A stretch of DNA of 64,000 nucleotides from Sphingobium yanoikuyae (GTDB lineage Bacteria > Pseudomonadota > Alphaproteobacteria > Sphingomonadales > Sphingomonadaceae): NCBI RefSeq assembly GCF_013001025.1, contig NZ_CP053021.1, forward strand, positions 3,376,001 to 3,440,000, in the 5' to 3' direction. The notes below the pieces were generated by a model, which was given only the letters and a program-made list of their open reading frames with translations, was not told the DNA's origin and did not search any database. This document shows positions 53,058-61,669 of this stretch, piece by piece. Each line of letters starts with the position of its first letter. The stretch's first letter is position 1. The translations under genes and the position numbers were made by a program.

Positions 53058-54289
53058 TCGGTCAGTCCGTCTACGGTATTGGGATCGAGCAGCGAAGCCA
53101 CCGGCGTGGTCCGCGGCACGATCTGGAAGTCCTGCTGGTCGGGCACCGGCACGGGCGGGGTCGCCGTCTGGCGCCAGAGGCCGAAGGCCAGCGTCGCGCC
53201 GGCACACAGGGCAATGAAGAGAAAGAGGCCGCTCGTCGGCGCCAGGCTCATCAGCAGGGCAGCGCCGAGCGGGCCGATCGCCGCGCCGACCGAATAGAGC
53301 AGCACCAGCCGCCCGCTCGCCGCAACCCGCTCGGTCGCCAGCAGCCGGTCGTTGCAATGGGCGACGCAGAGCGGATAGAGGGCGAAACTGAGGCCGCCGA
53401 ACAGGCCGCCAAGCGCCAGCAGCAGCGGGCCGCCCGACACCAGCATCGCCAGCGCCGTGCAGACCGCCAGCGTCGCGGCAAAGCAGCCGACGATCACCCG
53501 ACGCCGGTCGAGCCGGTCCGACAGGCGCCCCAGCGGCCATTGCAGCGCGACGCCGCCCAGGATGACGATCATCATGAAGCTGGCGGTCGCGCCAAGATCC
53601 AGCCCCAGCCGGCGCACATGCACCGCCGCCATGCCATAGAAGGCGCCCAGCATCAGCCCGGTCGCGACCGAGCCGACCGTGCCGAGCGGTGACGCGGCAT
53701 AAAGCGCGCGGATGGTGAAGGCCTGCGCATCGACCGGCGCGGGTGCGCAGCTGCGCGTCAGGCACAGCGGGATGATGGCCAGGGAAATGAGGATGGAGGC
53801 GATCTGGAATGGCACCGCCGGCAAGGCGCCGCTGGCGCCCAGCAGCAATTGCCCGACCGCCTGCCCCGAATAGAGGGCGACCATATAGGCGGCGAGCACG
53901 CTGCCGCGCGTTTCCGCCTCCGCCCGGTCGTTGAGCCAGCTTTCGAGGCAGATGAACACGCCCGCGACGCAGATGCCGTCGATCAGGCGCAGGCAGGCCC
54001 AGAAGAGCGGATATTGGACCAGCGCATAGGCCAATGTGCTGGCCGACAGCAGCGAGACGAAGGCGGCAAAGGCGCGGATATGCCCCACCTGTCGCACGAT
54101 CGCCCCGGCCCGCAACGCACCCACCACAAGCCCACCGAAATAGGCGGTGGCGACCGCACCGATCGCCATCGTGCCGGCCCCTGCCCGCTCCAGCCGCAGG
54201 CCGATCAGCGTGGACAGGAAGCCGCTGCCCGCCATCAGCATGAAGATGGCGAGCAGCAGGCTACGGACGGGGTGGATCGCGGCGAACAT
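53054..54289 (-). CDS. MFS transporter (YcaD/UMF-like)
   Basis: 411 aa, 12 TM helices. SVLAAYMVALYSGQAVGQLL and ALQWPLGRLSDRLDRRRVIV match the subfamily of small-molecule permeases represented by YcaD. Substrate unknown. It sits 20 bases after ask and overlaps the ProP-like gene; its job might be export or re-import of ectoine or a precursor (inference). Confidence 0.78.
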   Translation of the reverse strand: MFAAIHPVRSLLLAIFMLMAGSGFLSTLIGLRLERAGAGTMAIGAVATAYFGGLVVGALRAGAIVRQVGHIRAFAAFVSLLSASTLAYALVQYPLFWACLRLIDGICVAGVFICLESWLNDRAEAETRGSVLAAYMVALYSGQAVGQLLLGASGALPAVPFQIASILISLAIIPLCLTRSCAPAPVDAQAFTIRALYAASPLGTVGSVATGLMLGAFYGMAAVHVRRLGLDLGATASFMMIVILGGVALQWPLGRLSDRLDRRRVIVGCFAATLAVCTALAMLVSGGPLLLALGGLFGGLSFALYPLCVAHCNDRLLATERVAASGRLVLLYSVGAAIGPLGAALLMSLAPTSGLFLFIALCAGATLAFGLWRQTATPPVPVPDQQDFQIVPRTTPVASLLDPNTVDGLTE

Positions 54290-54309
54290 GGGGGATGACC
54301 GGGGGCGGA

Positions 54310-55752
54310 TCAGGCCGCGCGCCGATCCTCCGCCGGTTCCTCCCCGTCCTCCACCAGGGCACGGTGCAGCGCGCCCACGGCGGTTTCATAATGATCGACA
54401 TCGACGATGAACTGGACGTCGACATTGCGGATCTGGTGCTGCATCGCGACGATCGGCACATGGGCATCGGCCAGCGCCCGAAGGGCATCGGGCACCAGCC
54501 CCGGCCGCGCGATGTCGCTGCCGATGACCGACACGATCGCCACCGGCTGGGCCGATATGGCAGCGTCAGGATAGCGCGCCTGCAAATCCGCGATCACCCG
54601 CTTCACCGTCGCCGCATCGGCGGACAGATAATGGGTGATGGTGTTGGCGTTCGACGCCTTGCTGACGATCCAGGCGCCATGGCGGGCCAGCGCGTCCAAT
54701 ATCGCCGCGTCATAGCCCTTCACGCCGACCATATCCTGCTCGAAGAACTGGAGCGCCTGCGCTTGGCGCACGCCGGTGACGATCTCGACGCGCGGCGTGT
54801 CGGACACATAGGCGCCGCAGATCAGCGTCCCGCCATCTTCCCGATCGAACGTGTTGCGCACCCGCAGCGGAATGTCGGTCTGGCGCAGCCCCCTGCCCGC
54901 GCCGGGATGGATCGCCTCCATCCCCAGATTGGCAAGCTGGTCCGCCACGTCATAATTGGTCCGGCCGATCTTGCGCGCCTTGTCCGTGCCGACCAGGCGC
55001 GGGTCCGCACTCGACAGATGGAACTCCTTGTGGATGATCGCCTCGCGCGCCTTGGTCAGTACGGCAATGCGCGAAAAGGTCATTTCCGAATAGCCACGGG
55101 CATAGAGGCGCACCATGCCCTCGCTGCATCCGGCATAGCCGGTGACGATCGGCAGGGTGGTGGAAAGGTCGATCGGCGCGAACGCCTGGCCGATCCGGTC
55201 GTCCAGCTCGCGCATGTCCTGCTGGTCCCACAGGGTCAGGTCGACAAACTGCGCATTGACGCCCCGGTCGCGCAGCAGCAGCGCGGTCGAATGCGCGCTA
55301 TGCGCTTCGCCGAGACCCGCCAGCAGTTCGCGCACCGTCACCAGCTGTTCCTTGACGCAGAAGCGACCATGGCTGCGCAGCCGCGCCAGATCGTCAAGGC
55401 AGGCGGCGACCGCATCGATCCGCATGTCGACAAAGGCATTGGCCTCCGCCAGCCGGTCGGCGCGGACGAACATCGTCGCATTGCGCTCCTGCATGGCGCG
55501 GCGCACCGCCTCCATCGCCTGGCGCCAGCCGTCCGCATCCTCGTCCGCCACGAAGCGGGCATAGACACCCGGTTCGCCGCTTTTCTTGTGCTCCAGCAGC
55601 AGGTCGGTCATGCCGGCATAGGCCGACACGACGAAGATGCGATGATAGAGGTCTGCGCCCTTGCGGCCGGCGATCAGCACATTGTCGAACAATGTCGCGG
55701 TCGCGGCCATGGACGTGCCGCCGATCTTCTCGACGCTATGCAGGCTGCTCAT
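54310..55752 (-). CDS. ask: aspartate kinase, ectoine-specific isoform
   Basis: 480 aa. N-terminal VEKIGGTSMA is the kinase signature, with FVVSAYAGMTDLLLEH and a C-terminal pair of ACT domains (ALQFFEQDMVGVKGYDAAIL; VSVIGSDI). It phosphorylates aspartate, feeding aspartate semialdehyde to EctB. Isoforms in ect operons are less feedback-inhibited. It overlaps the ectD stop by four bases. Confidence 0.93.
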   Translation of the reverse strand: MSSLHSVEKIGGTSMAATATLFDNVLIAGRKGADLYHRIFVVSAYAGMTDLLLEHKKSGEPGVYARFVADEDADGWRQAMEAVRRAMQERNATMFVRADRLAEANAFVDMRIDAVAACLDDLARLRSHGRFCVKEQLVTVRELLAGLGEAHSAHSTALLLRDRGVNAQFVDLTLWDQQDMRELDDRIGQAFAPIDLSTTLPIVTGYAGCSEGMVRLYARGYSEMTFSRIAVLTKAREAIIHKEFHLSSADPRLVGTDKARKIGRTNYDVADQLANLGMEAIHPGAGRGLRQTDIPLRVRNTFDREDGGTLICGAYVSDTPRVEIVTGVRQAQALQFFEQDMVGVKGYDAAILDALARHGAWIVSKASNANTITHYLSADAATVKRVIADLQARYPDAAISAQPVAIVSVIGSDIARPGLVPDALRALADAHVPIVAMQHQIRNVDVQFIVDVDHYETAVGALHRALVEDGEEPAEDRRAA

Positions 55753-56669
55753 GCCAGCGCCTCCTGCATCAGGGGGCCGCTGATCGGCGTGATAACCGGC
55801 GGTTCGCCGCGCGCGGCGATGAACGCAGGGCGCGGCCGGTCGACACCAAAGGGCGCCTCCAGCCGGTTGGACACCGCATTATAGACCAGGAAGGCATTGG
55901 CGCGCGGGAAAGGCGTGATGTTGCCATTCGACCCGTGCATGATGTTGCAGTCGAAGATCACCACCGATCCGGGCTTGCCGGTCGGCGCGACAATGCCATG
56001 ATGGTGCGCCAGTTCGGCCAGGCTATCCTCGTCGGGGACGCCATATTCCTGGCGCTTGAGCGACTGGCGATAATGGTCTTCCGGCGTCTCGCCGACGCAG
56101 GTCAGATACTGGCGATGCGATCCGGGGATCAGCATCAGCGGGCCGTTATGCGGCGTGTTTTCGGCCAGCAGCACCGACATGGACAGCGCGCGCATGCGCG
56201 GCATGCCATCCTCCACATGCCAGGTCTCGAAATCGCTGTGCCAGTAGAATTCCTTGCCCTGGAAACCGGGCTTATAATTGAGCCGCGACTGGTGGATATA
56301 GACATCGTCACCCAGCAGGAAGCGGGCCACGCCGGCCAGGCGGCTGTCCGCCGCCAGCCGCTCGATCACCCGGCTCTGGGCATGGATGCGGAAGATAGAA
56401 CGGACTTCCTTGCCGCCCGGTTCAGTGATGACCGTTTCGGCTTCCAGCGCATCAGGATCAGCCAGCAGCTTGCGGGCCTCGTGCTGGAGGAAGGCGACTT
56501 CCGCGTCGGAGAAAATGTCTTCCAGCACCAGATAGCCGTCGCGCTCGAAGGCATCCGCCTGGTCGCGGCTGATCGGCGCGCCGGCGCTCCAGTCGGCATG
56601 GACGACCGGATCGTGGCGCGGCAGGAATTCCGCCATGTCGGCATGGCGGGACGGGTAGAGGTCTTTCAT
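55749..56669 (-). CDS. ectD: ectoine hydroxylase
   Basis: 306 aa. EctD is a non-heme Fe(II)/2-oxoglutarate dioxygenase making 5-hydroxyectoine. The signature FYWHSDFETWHVEDGMPRMR contains the HxD ligands, and MHGSNGNITPFPR has the distal His. GGGGGAG precedes the ATG. 176 bp separate it from ectC, with a hairpin (56734-56769) in the gap. Confidence 0.95.
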   Translation of the reverse strand: MKDLYPSRHADMAEFLPRHDPVVHADWSAGAPISRDQADAFERDGYLVLEDIFSDAEVAFLQHEARKLLADPDALEAETVITEPGGKEVRSIFRIHAQSRVIERLAADSRLAGVARFLLGDDVYIHQSRLNYKPGFQGKEFYWHSDFETWHVEDGMPRMRALSMSVLLAENTPHNGPLMLIPGSHRQYLTCVGETPEDHYRQSLKRQEYGVPDEDSLAELAHHHGIVAPTGKPGSVVIFDCNIMHGSNGNITPFPRANAFLVYNAVSNRLEAPFGVDRPRPAFIAARGEPPVITPISGPLMQEALA

Positions 56670-56733
56670 GGGACTCCCCCTTTTTCAATCTAAGGTAATA
56701 AAGGCGTGGCTGGCTCGGGCAGGCCCCAAGCCA

Positions 56734-56769
56734 GAGCTTGATCCGTTCATACTGAATCGGATCAAGCTC
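56734..56769. repeat. 12-bp-stem hairpin between ectC and ectD
   Basis: GAGCTTGATCCG and its perfect complement flank TTCATACTGAAT, whose ends also pair. No T tract follows on the minus strand, so it is not a standard terminator. It may lower ectD relative to ectABC, protect the mRNA 3' end, or be a dispersed REP-like repeat. Confidence 0.55.
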
Positions 56770-56845
56770 CAATTTTTGTTGTTGTCCGCATTTTCCGAGT
56801 CAGCAGATCTGGCCATCTGCTTTGAAAATGCTGGAGCGTCACGCA

Positions 56846-57259
56846 TCAGTCGGCCAGCGCAGGTTCGCGCGCGGCGCTGGTATCGGCGGGATAGGCGCCA
56901 TTCTCGTCATGCACTTCCTTGCCGGTGACCGGCGGATTGAAGGTGCAGGCGCACAATATATCGGTTTCCGGCCGCACGATATGCTGGTCATGGGCATTGA
57001 GCGCATACATGACGCCGGGCGCCAGTTGATGGGTGATGCCGGTGCCCAGATCCTCGATCGTGCCCGTGCCCTTGAGCACCAGCACCGCCTCCAGATGGTT
57101 CTGGTAGTGCATGTGCAATTCCTCGCCCGCGTACATGGTGGTGACGTGGAAGGAAAAACCCATATTGTCGTCCTTCAGCAGAAGGCGGGCACTTTCCCAG
57201 CCCTTGGACTTCACATTGCGGTCGGACTTGCGGATGTCCTGAAGCTTGCGAACGATCAT
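56846..57259 (-). CDS. ectC: L-ectoine synthase
   Basis: 137 aa, standard length. Cupin-fold enzyme that closes N-gamma-acetyl-diaminobutyrate to ectoine. [20 protein letters not shown] is the family N-terminus; [20 protein letters not shown] and [11 protein letters not shown] carry the metal-site residues. It lies 15 bases after ectB. Confidence 0.96.
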   Translation of the reverse strand: MIVRKLQDIRKSDRNVKSKGWESARLLLKDDNMGFSFHVTTMYAGEELHMHYQNHLEAVLVLKGTGTIEDLGTGITHQLAPGVMYALNAHDQHIVRPETDILCACTFNPPVTGKEVHDENGAYPADTSAAREPALAD

Positions 57260-57274
57260 GTCTGAAATCTCCTC

Positions 57275-58585
57275 TTATTCTGCGGCGACGCCATAGGTGA
57301 CGGTCAGCGCGGACCGGATGTTCTCCTCGAGAATGTCGAGCCCGGCCGACAGCACGGCGTCCTCGATCACGAGGGGCGCCAGTATCTTGACGATCTCGTC
57401 ATGCGCGCCGCTGGTTTCGATGATGAGCCCCTGCGCAAAGCAGGCGGCGGTGATGGTCTGAGCGACTTCGCCCGATCCGACGTCGATGCCGCGCATCATG
57501 CCGCGGCCGCGCGTCGACAGGCCATGTTCGGCCGCCATCGCGTCCAGCCGCCGTTCCAGCAGCGCGCCGCGACGGGCGATATCCTGTTCGAACTGCGCAT
57601 CGCCCCAGAAATGGCGCAGCGCGGCGGTGGCGGTGACGAAGGCATGGTTATTGCCCCGGAAGGTGCCATTATGTTCGCCCGGCGCCCATTGATCCAGTTC
57701 CGGACGGAACAGGGTGAGCGCGAAGGGCAGGCCCATGCCCGACAGCGACTTCGCCATGGTGACGATGTCGGGGGTGAAGCCCATGCCTTCGAAGCTGAAA
57801 AAATTGCCGGTACGGCCACAGCCGGCCTGGATGTCGTCGACGATCATCAGCGCGCCATGGCGCCTGGCGATCTCGGCGATCCGGCGCAGCCATTGCGGCG
57901 AGGCGGCATTGAGGCCGCCTTCCCCCTGCACCGTTTCCACCAGGATGGCGGCCGGCGCGTCGAGGCCGCTCGACGGATCGGACAGGCGCCGTTCCAGCAG
58001 GTCGGCGGTATCGACATTGGGACCATGATAGCCGTCATAGGGTTCATGGGCGACATGGCTCAGCGGCACGCCCGCGCCGCCGCGCTTGGCGGCATTGCCG
58101 GTGCAGGCGAGCGCGCCCAGCGTCATGCCGTGAAAGCCGTTGGTGAAGGCGATCACCAGTTCGCGACCGGTGATCTTGCGCGCCAGCTTGATCGCGGCCT
58201 CGACTGCATTGGTGCCGGTCGGCCCGGTGAACATGGCGCGATAATCAAGCCCGCGGGGACGCAGGATCACATCCTCCAGCGTGGCAAGGAAGTCGGCCTT
58301 GGCATCGGTGTGCAGGTCGAGGCCATGGGTGATGCCGTCGCCGGCGATATAGTCGACCAGCGCGGCCTTCAGGACCGGGTGATTGTGGCCATAGTTGAGC
58401 GTGGAGCAGCCCGACAGGAAGTCGAGATAGCGGCCGCCCTGATTGTCGTGCATCCACACGCCTTCCGCGCGGTTGAACTGGCGCGGCATGGCGCGGGCAT
58501 AGCTGCGCACGGCGGACTCGCGCCGCTCATAAATGGCCGTGTCGGGCATGGCACTGGTGGGTTTGGGCTGGGTCGTGACGGTCAT
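57275..58585 (-). CDS. ectB: diaminobutyrate-2-oxoglutarate transaminase
   Basis: 436 aa from the ATG at 58585 (GAGAGA nine bases upstream). Class III aminotransferase that makes L-2,4-diaminobutyrate from aspartate semialdehyde. PLP Lys is in TMAKSLSGMGLP; DDIQAGCGRTGNFFSFEG and TGPTGTNAVEAAIKLAR are conserved. A TTG three codons upstream also extends the frame. Located between ectA and ectC. Confidence 0.95.
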   Translation of the reverse strand: MTVTTQPKPTSAMPDTAIYERRESAVRSYARAMPRQFNRAEGVWMHDNQGGRYLDFLSGCSTLNYGHNHPVLKAALVDYIAGDGITHGLDLHTDAKADFLATLEDVILRPRGLDYRAMFTGPTGTNAVEAAIKLARKITGRELVIAFTNGFHGMTLGALACTGNAAKRGGAGVPLSHVAHEPYDGYHGPNVDTADLLERRLSDPSSGLDAPAAILVETVQGEGGLNAASPQWLRRIAEIARRHGALMIVDDIQAGCGRTGNFFSFEGMGFTPDIVTMAKSLSGMGLPFALTLFRPELDQWAPGEHNGTFRGNNHAFVTATAALRHFWGDAQFEQDIARRGALLERRLDAMAAEHGLSTRGRGMMRGIDVGSGEVAQTITAACFAQGLIIETSGAHDEIVKILAPLVIEDAVLSAGLDILEENIRSALTVTYGVAAE

Positions 58586-58600
58586 GGTTTTCAATCTCTC

Positions 58601-59044
58601 TCAAATCTGTGCCAGGGTCGGCAGCGGGCCGATGCGCGCCTGCCATTCGGTGGCGTGGGCGCCGGCAAAATGGGCCTGTTCTTCAAAGCGGGCGGTCTTT
58701 TCGATCCGAACGCCCCACCGCCGCGCCAGCCCCTGGAACAGGGCCCAGGAGGCGCGATTATCGTCGGTGATGGTCGTCGTCAGATGGGTGACGCCGGCCT
58801 GCTCGGGCCGGGCCAGCAGCGCCTCGATCATGCGCCCGGCAAGGCGCTGGCCGCGCGCGGCGGAGGAAACCGCGACCTGCCAGACGAAGAAATTGTCGGG
58901 CGCTGCCGGCGGGCGATAGCCCGATACCCAGCCGACCACCCCACCGCCGCGCTCGGCGACGATACAGCTGTCGGCAAAGTCCGTGCATTGCAGCAGGTTG
59001 CAATAGGCCGAATTGGGATCAAGCGGCGGACAGGCCGCGATCAA
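58601..59044 (-). CDS. ectA: L-2,4-diaminobutyrate acetyltransferase, start unclear
   Basis: At least 147 aa from a TTG at 59044. GNAT fold with FVWQVAVSSAARGQRLAGRM (acetyl-CoA motif), HLTTTITDDNRASWALFQGL and FAGAHATEWQARIG. Homology clearly continues upstream in frame: residues DIVLRKPVATDGPAISG (59045-59095) match the EctA N-terminus, but no ATG, GTG or TTG exists in frame between that point and the stop at about 59181. A GAGGGG lies six bases before the ATC at 59092. Either a rare start codon is used, or the sequence has a substitution or frameshift. First gene of the ect operon. Confidence 0.9.
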   Translation of the reverse strand: MIAACPPLDPNSAYCNLLQCTDFADSCIVAERGGGVVGWVSGYRPPAAPDNFFVWQVAVSSAARGQRLAGRMIEALLARPEQAGVTHLTTTITDDNRASWALFQGLARRWGVRIEKTARFEEQAHFAGAHATEWQARIGPLPTLAQI

Positions 59045-59184
59045 TCCGCTGATGGCCGGCCCGTCCGTGGCTACGGGCTTGCGTAAGACGATGTCCTGCC
59101 CCTCGCCCGATCGAGAGCGCGCAGAAGCCCGTGGCGGCGAAGCAGCCGCTGTAGCTTGGGAATCGAAGATTGTTCATCTCCCGA

Positions 59185-59216
59185 ATTATATTTTACTCGG
59201 AGAAGCAGATTCTCCG
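59185..59216 (-). promoter_or_regulatory. candidate ectA promoter and operator
   Basis: A perfect TATAAT (minus strand, 59190-59185) lies about 95 bases before the conserved ectA coding start. Immediately upstream is a dyad CGGAGAA-GCAGA-TTCTCCG (59198-59216) placed across the -35 region, suited to a repressor. MarR-type EctR proteins are known to repress ect operons by binding near their promoters. Confidence 0.4.
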
Positions 59217-59281
59217 GCGAGACGGGCGGTTATATGCCGATCATCGGCGTCATCTTCAACCCCAAAGCCGAAATTATATTT

Positions 59282-59305
59282 CATATGATGAAGTATATGA
59301 TGAGG
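59282..59305. repeat. tandem 12-bp repeat in the ect-regulator gap
   Basis: CATATGATGAAG and TATATGATGAGG are back to back, differing at two positions. AT-rich surroundings (AATTATATTTCATATGATG) suggest a promoter region for the MarR-type gene, whose start lies 40 bases further. Confidence 0.45.
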
Positions 59306-59344
59306 AACTTTTGGCCCCGTTGGCGCTTTGCGGGACTTCGCGCT

Positions 59345-59845
59345 ATGCGCCTTCCCATGGATTCCGAAATTGCCTCCCTGACCCTGCGCGCGCTGCGCCG
59401 CGTCCTGCGCGCGACCGAAATCGGCAGCCGTCAGCTGGCGACGACGACCGGGCTCACGCCTTCGCAATTGCTGGTGCTGCGGGAAATCGACACGCGCCTG
59501 TCCGTCACCCCGTCCGCCGTGGCGCAGGCGCTGCAATTCAGCCAGGCGACGATCACCGCGATCGTCGACCGACTGGTCGCGCTCGGCTTCGTCCAGCGCC
59601 AGCGCGGCGAACGCGACAAGCGCCAGATTCACCTGACCCTGCTGCCCGCCGGCCGTGATGCCCTGGCCGACGCCCCCGACCCGCTGCAGAAGCGCTTTAC
59701 CGATCGCTTCGACGCCCTTCCCACTTGGGAACAGGCCATGATCCTTGCCGCGACGGAAAGGCTGGCGATGCTGATGGACGCAGATTCGATCGACGCCGCA
59801 CCGCTGCTCGACAGCGGCCGGATCGACCGGTCCGAGCCGCTTTGA
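59345..59845 (+). CDS. MarR family regulator, probable EctR
   Basis: 166 aa from the ATG at 59345 (an ATG at 59357 is also possible). Winged helix: LTPSQLLVLREIDTRLSVTP, SAVAQALQFSQATITAIVDR and LVALGFVQRQRGERDKRQIH. Ends with dimerisation helices. Divergent from ectA, exactly as EctR1 regulators are in methylotrophs and halophiles, so repression of the ect operon at low osmolarity is likely. Confidence 0.82.
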   Translation: MRLPMDSEIASLTLRALRRVLRATEIGSRQLATTTGLTPSQLLVLREIDTRLSVTPSAVAQALQFSQATITAIVDRLVALGFVQRQRGERDKRQIHLTLLPAGRDALADAPDPLQKRFTDRFDALPTWEQAMILAATERLAMLMDADSIDAAPLLDSGRIDRSEPL

Positions 59846-59982
59846 CGCCCCACTGCGCTCCGCCGTCAGCGTCTCCCCCTTCATGGACTATGCATAGATT
59901 CCCTATTCCACGCATCGTCTGCCCTTCGGCCGCCAGTCAGGAATCGCTGTCAGTTGCCGCTTCGATCCGTTAGGAGGGCGCG

Positions 59983-60273
59983 ATGAACGGAGTTATTTGC
60001 ATGTTGCGCCATTCCGGCCGCACCCTCCTGATTGCAGGATCGATGGCCATCGGCACTGCTGCGCCTGCGCAGCAGGCCGCGCATGGCTCGCTGCTGGTCG
60101 GCGCGGTGGTCGTGCAGCCCTGCCGCATTTCCAGCGACCAGGCTGCTGGAAATTGCGGACAATATCATTATCGCATGGTGAAATCGTCCAGCGACAACGG
60201 AACAGTCGCCTCCCTTCGCAGCGGCAATATGGATCACAGCCGGCAGGACGACATCCTGTCCTATGAATTCTGA
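59983..60273 (+). CDS. small exported protein preceding the SCPU pilus operon
   Basis: 96 aa with AGGAGG before the ATG. MLRHSGRTLLIAGSMAIGTA with APAQQ is a signal peptide. Mature part about 65 residues with two cysteines (VQPCRISSDQAAGNCGQYHY) and little else; ends DDILSYEF. Not recognised as a pilin, though the single Cys pair near the N-terminus is reminiscent of SCPU subunits. It may be a minor component or regulator. Confidence 0.65.
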   Translation: MNGVICMLRHSGRTLLIAGSMAIGTAAPAQQAAHGSLLVGAVVVQPCRISSDQAAGNCGQYHYRMVKSSSDNGTVASLRSGNMDHSRQDDILSYEF

Positions 60274-60406
60274 CGGACCGCTCCGTTATCTTGCGACGAA
60301 CGCGATTTACGCAAAATATTGGTAAAGCCGTCTTTTGCCCAAAAGCGCGTTATTAACCGACATTGACGATACTCCCTCCATCAAAGCTTGAGGTGTTGGA
60401 GGACAC

Positions 60407-60904
60407 ATGTTTCGTTTCAAACTGGCCGCATCCCTCGCAGCCGCGGCCCTGCTGACGGGTCTTGCAGGCACGGCCCAGGCAGCCACCACCACCACGACCT
60501 TCCCGGTTACCGCAACCGTGATCAAGGCCTGCGTCGTGTCGGCCACGGCGCTGGCGTTCGGCAATTATGACCCGACCGCAACCGGGCCGACCGACGCCAC
60601 CTCCACCCTGTCGGTTCTCTGCACGGTCGGCACCACCTACACGGTCGGCCTGACCGCGGGCACGGCATCGGGGGCGACCGTGACCACGCGCAAGATGTCG
60701 AGCGGAAGCAATCTGCTGAGCTATGCGCTGTATCAGGATTCGGCGCACACGACCAACTGGGGCAACACGCCTGCTACCGACACCGCCGCCGCGACGGCGC
60801 CGGTCGGCACCAATGCCCTGACCGTCTATGGCCGGATCACGGCCGGCCAGAATGTCCCGATCGGTTCCTATAGCGACACCATCACCGTCAACGTCGTCTA
60901 TTGA
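60407..60904 (+). CDS. spore coat U (SCPU) domain pilin-like protein
   Basis: 165 aa. MFRFKLAASLAAAALLTGLA with AQA is a signal peptide. TTTFPVTATVIKACVVSATA and LAFGNYDPTATGPTDATSTL give the SCPU signature, with CT in SVLCTVGTTYTVGL; the C-terminal beta strand SYSDTITVNVVY would donate to the next subunit. It is secreted by the chaperone-usher pair encoded downstream. GGAGG lies four bases before the ATG. Confidence 0.9.
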   Translation: MFRFKLAASLAAAALLTGLAGTAQAATTTTTFPVTATVIKACVVSATALAFGNYDPTATGPTDATSTLSVLCTVGTTYTVGLTAGTASGATVTTRKMSSGSNLLSYALYQDSAHTTNWGNTPATDTAAATAPVGTNALTVYGRITAGQNVPIGSYSDTITVNVVY

Positions 60905-60925
60905 TCGATCCGGAGCGAGGCGGCC

Positions 60926-61669
60926 ATGCCCAAGATGTTCGCACGATGCGCGGCAGCGGCCCTGCTCGCCCTGGCACAGCCAACCACCGCCTGGGCCGCG
61001 ACGCTGAAAATATATCCGGTCCTGGTCGCGCTTGACGACAAGACCCCGGTCGAGACGATGACGATCGAAAATAGCGGCGATGCGCCGGCCCGCATGCAGG
61101 TGCGGGTCGTGTCATGGCGGCAGGATAATGGGCAGGATCTGTTCGAGGAAACACGCGACATCCTGGCCAATCCGCCGCTGTTCGAAATAGCCGCAGGCGG
61201 GCAGCAGATTGCGCGCTTCGGCCTGCGCACGGCCGCCTCACCGACCGAGAAAAGCTATCGCGTCTTCCTCGAGGAGATCCCGACCGATCGCCCGACCGCC
61301 GCTGGCGAGATCCGCACATTGCTGCGCGTCAGCATCCCCATCTTCGTGACCGCGCCCGGTGCGCAGGCATCCCTGGCGTGGCAGCTAACCGCCACCAGTG
61401 ACCGGCAGCTCACGCTGACCGCACGCAATGAAGGCAGCGCGCATGTTCACCTCAATCGCCTTGACCTGAAGCGGGCCGACGGCACCGCATTGGCGACGAG
61501 GCAGGAATCGATCTACATCCTTCCCGGCGCGACACGCAGCTTCCTGTTCGACATGCAACGACCGGTGGGCGGCGGAGAGAAGCTGACGCTGGAGGCGGCC
61601 ACCGGCCAGCGCAGCCTGACCGCGGAGCTCGTCCTCCAGTCGGCATCCCATGCCGGTGGGACGCGCTAG
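60926..61669 (+). CDS. periplasmic pilus chaperone (PapD-like)
   Basis: 247 aa. Signal peptide MPKMFARCAAAALLALAQPT to AWA. Ig-like domain I: ETMTIENSGDAPARMQVRVV and FGLRTAASPTEKSYRVFLEE, which holds the conserved PxxxxxYR region that binds subunit C-termini. Domain II is the C-terminal 90 residues. It escorts SCPU subunits to the usher. Its stop lies within the usher gene (20-base overlap). Confidence 0.88.
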   Translation: MPKMFARCAAAALLALAQPTTAWAATLKIYPVLVALDDKTPVETMTIENSGDAPARMQVRVVSWRQDNGQDLFEETRDILANPPLFEIAAGGQQIARFGLRTAASPTEKSYRVFLEEIPTDRPTAAGEIRTLLRVSIPIFVTAPGAQASLAWQLTATSDRQLTLTARNEGSAHVHLNRLDLKRADGTALATRQESIYILPGATRSFLFDMQRPVGGGEKLTLEAATGQRSLTAELVLQSASHAGGTR

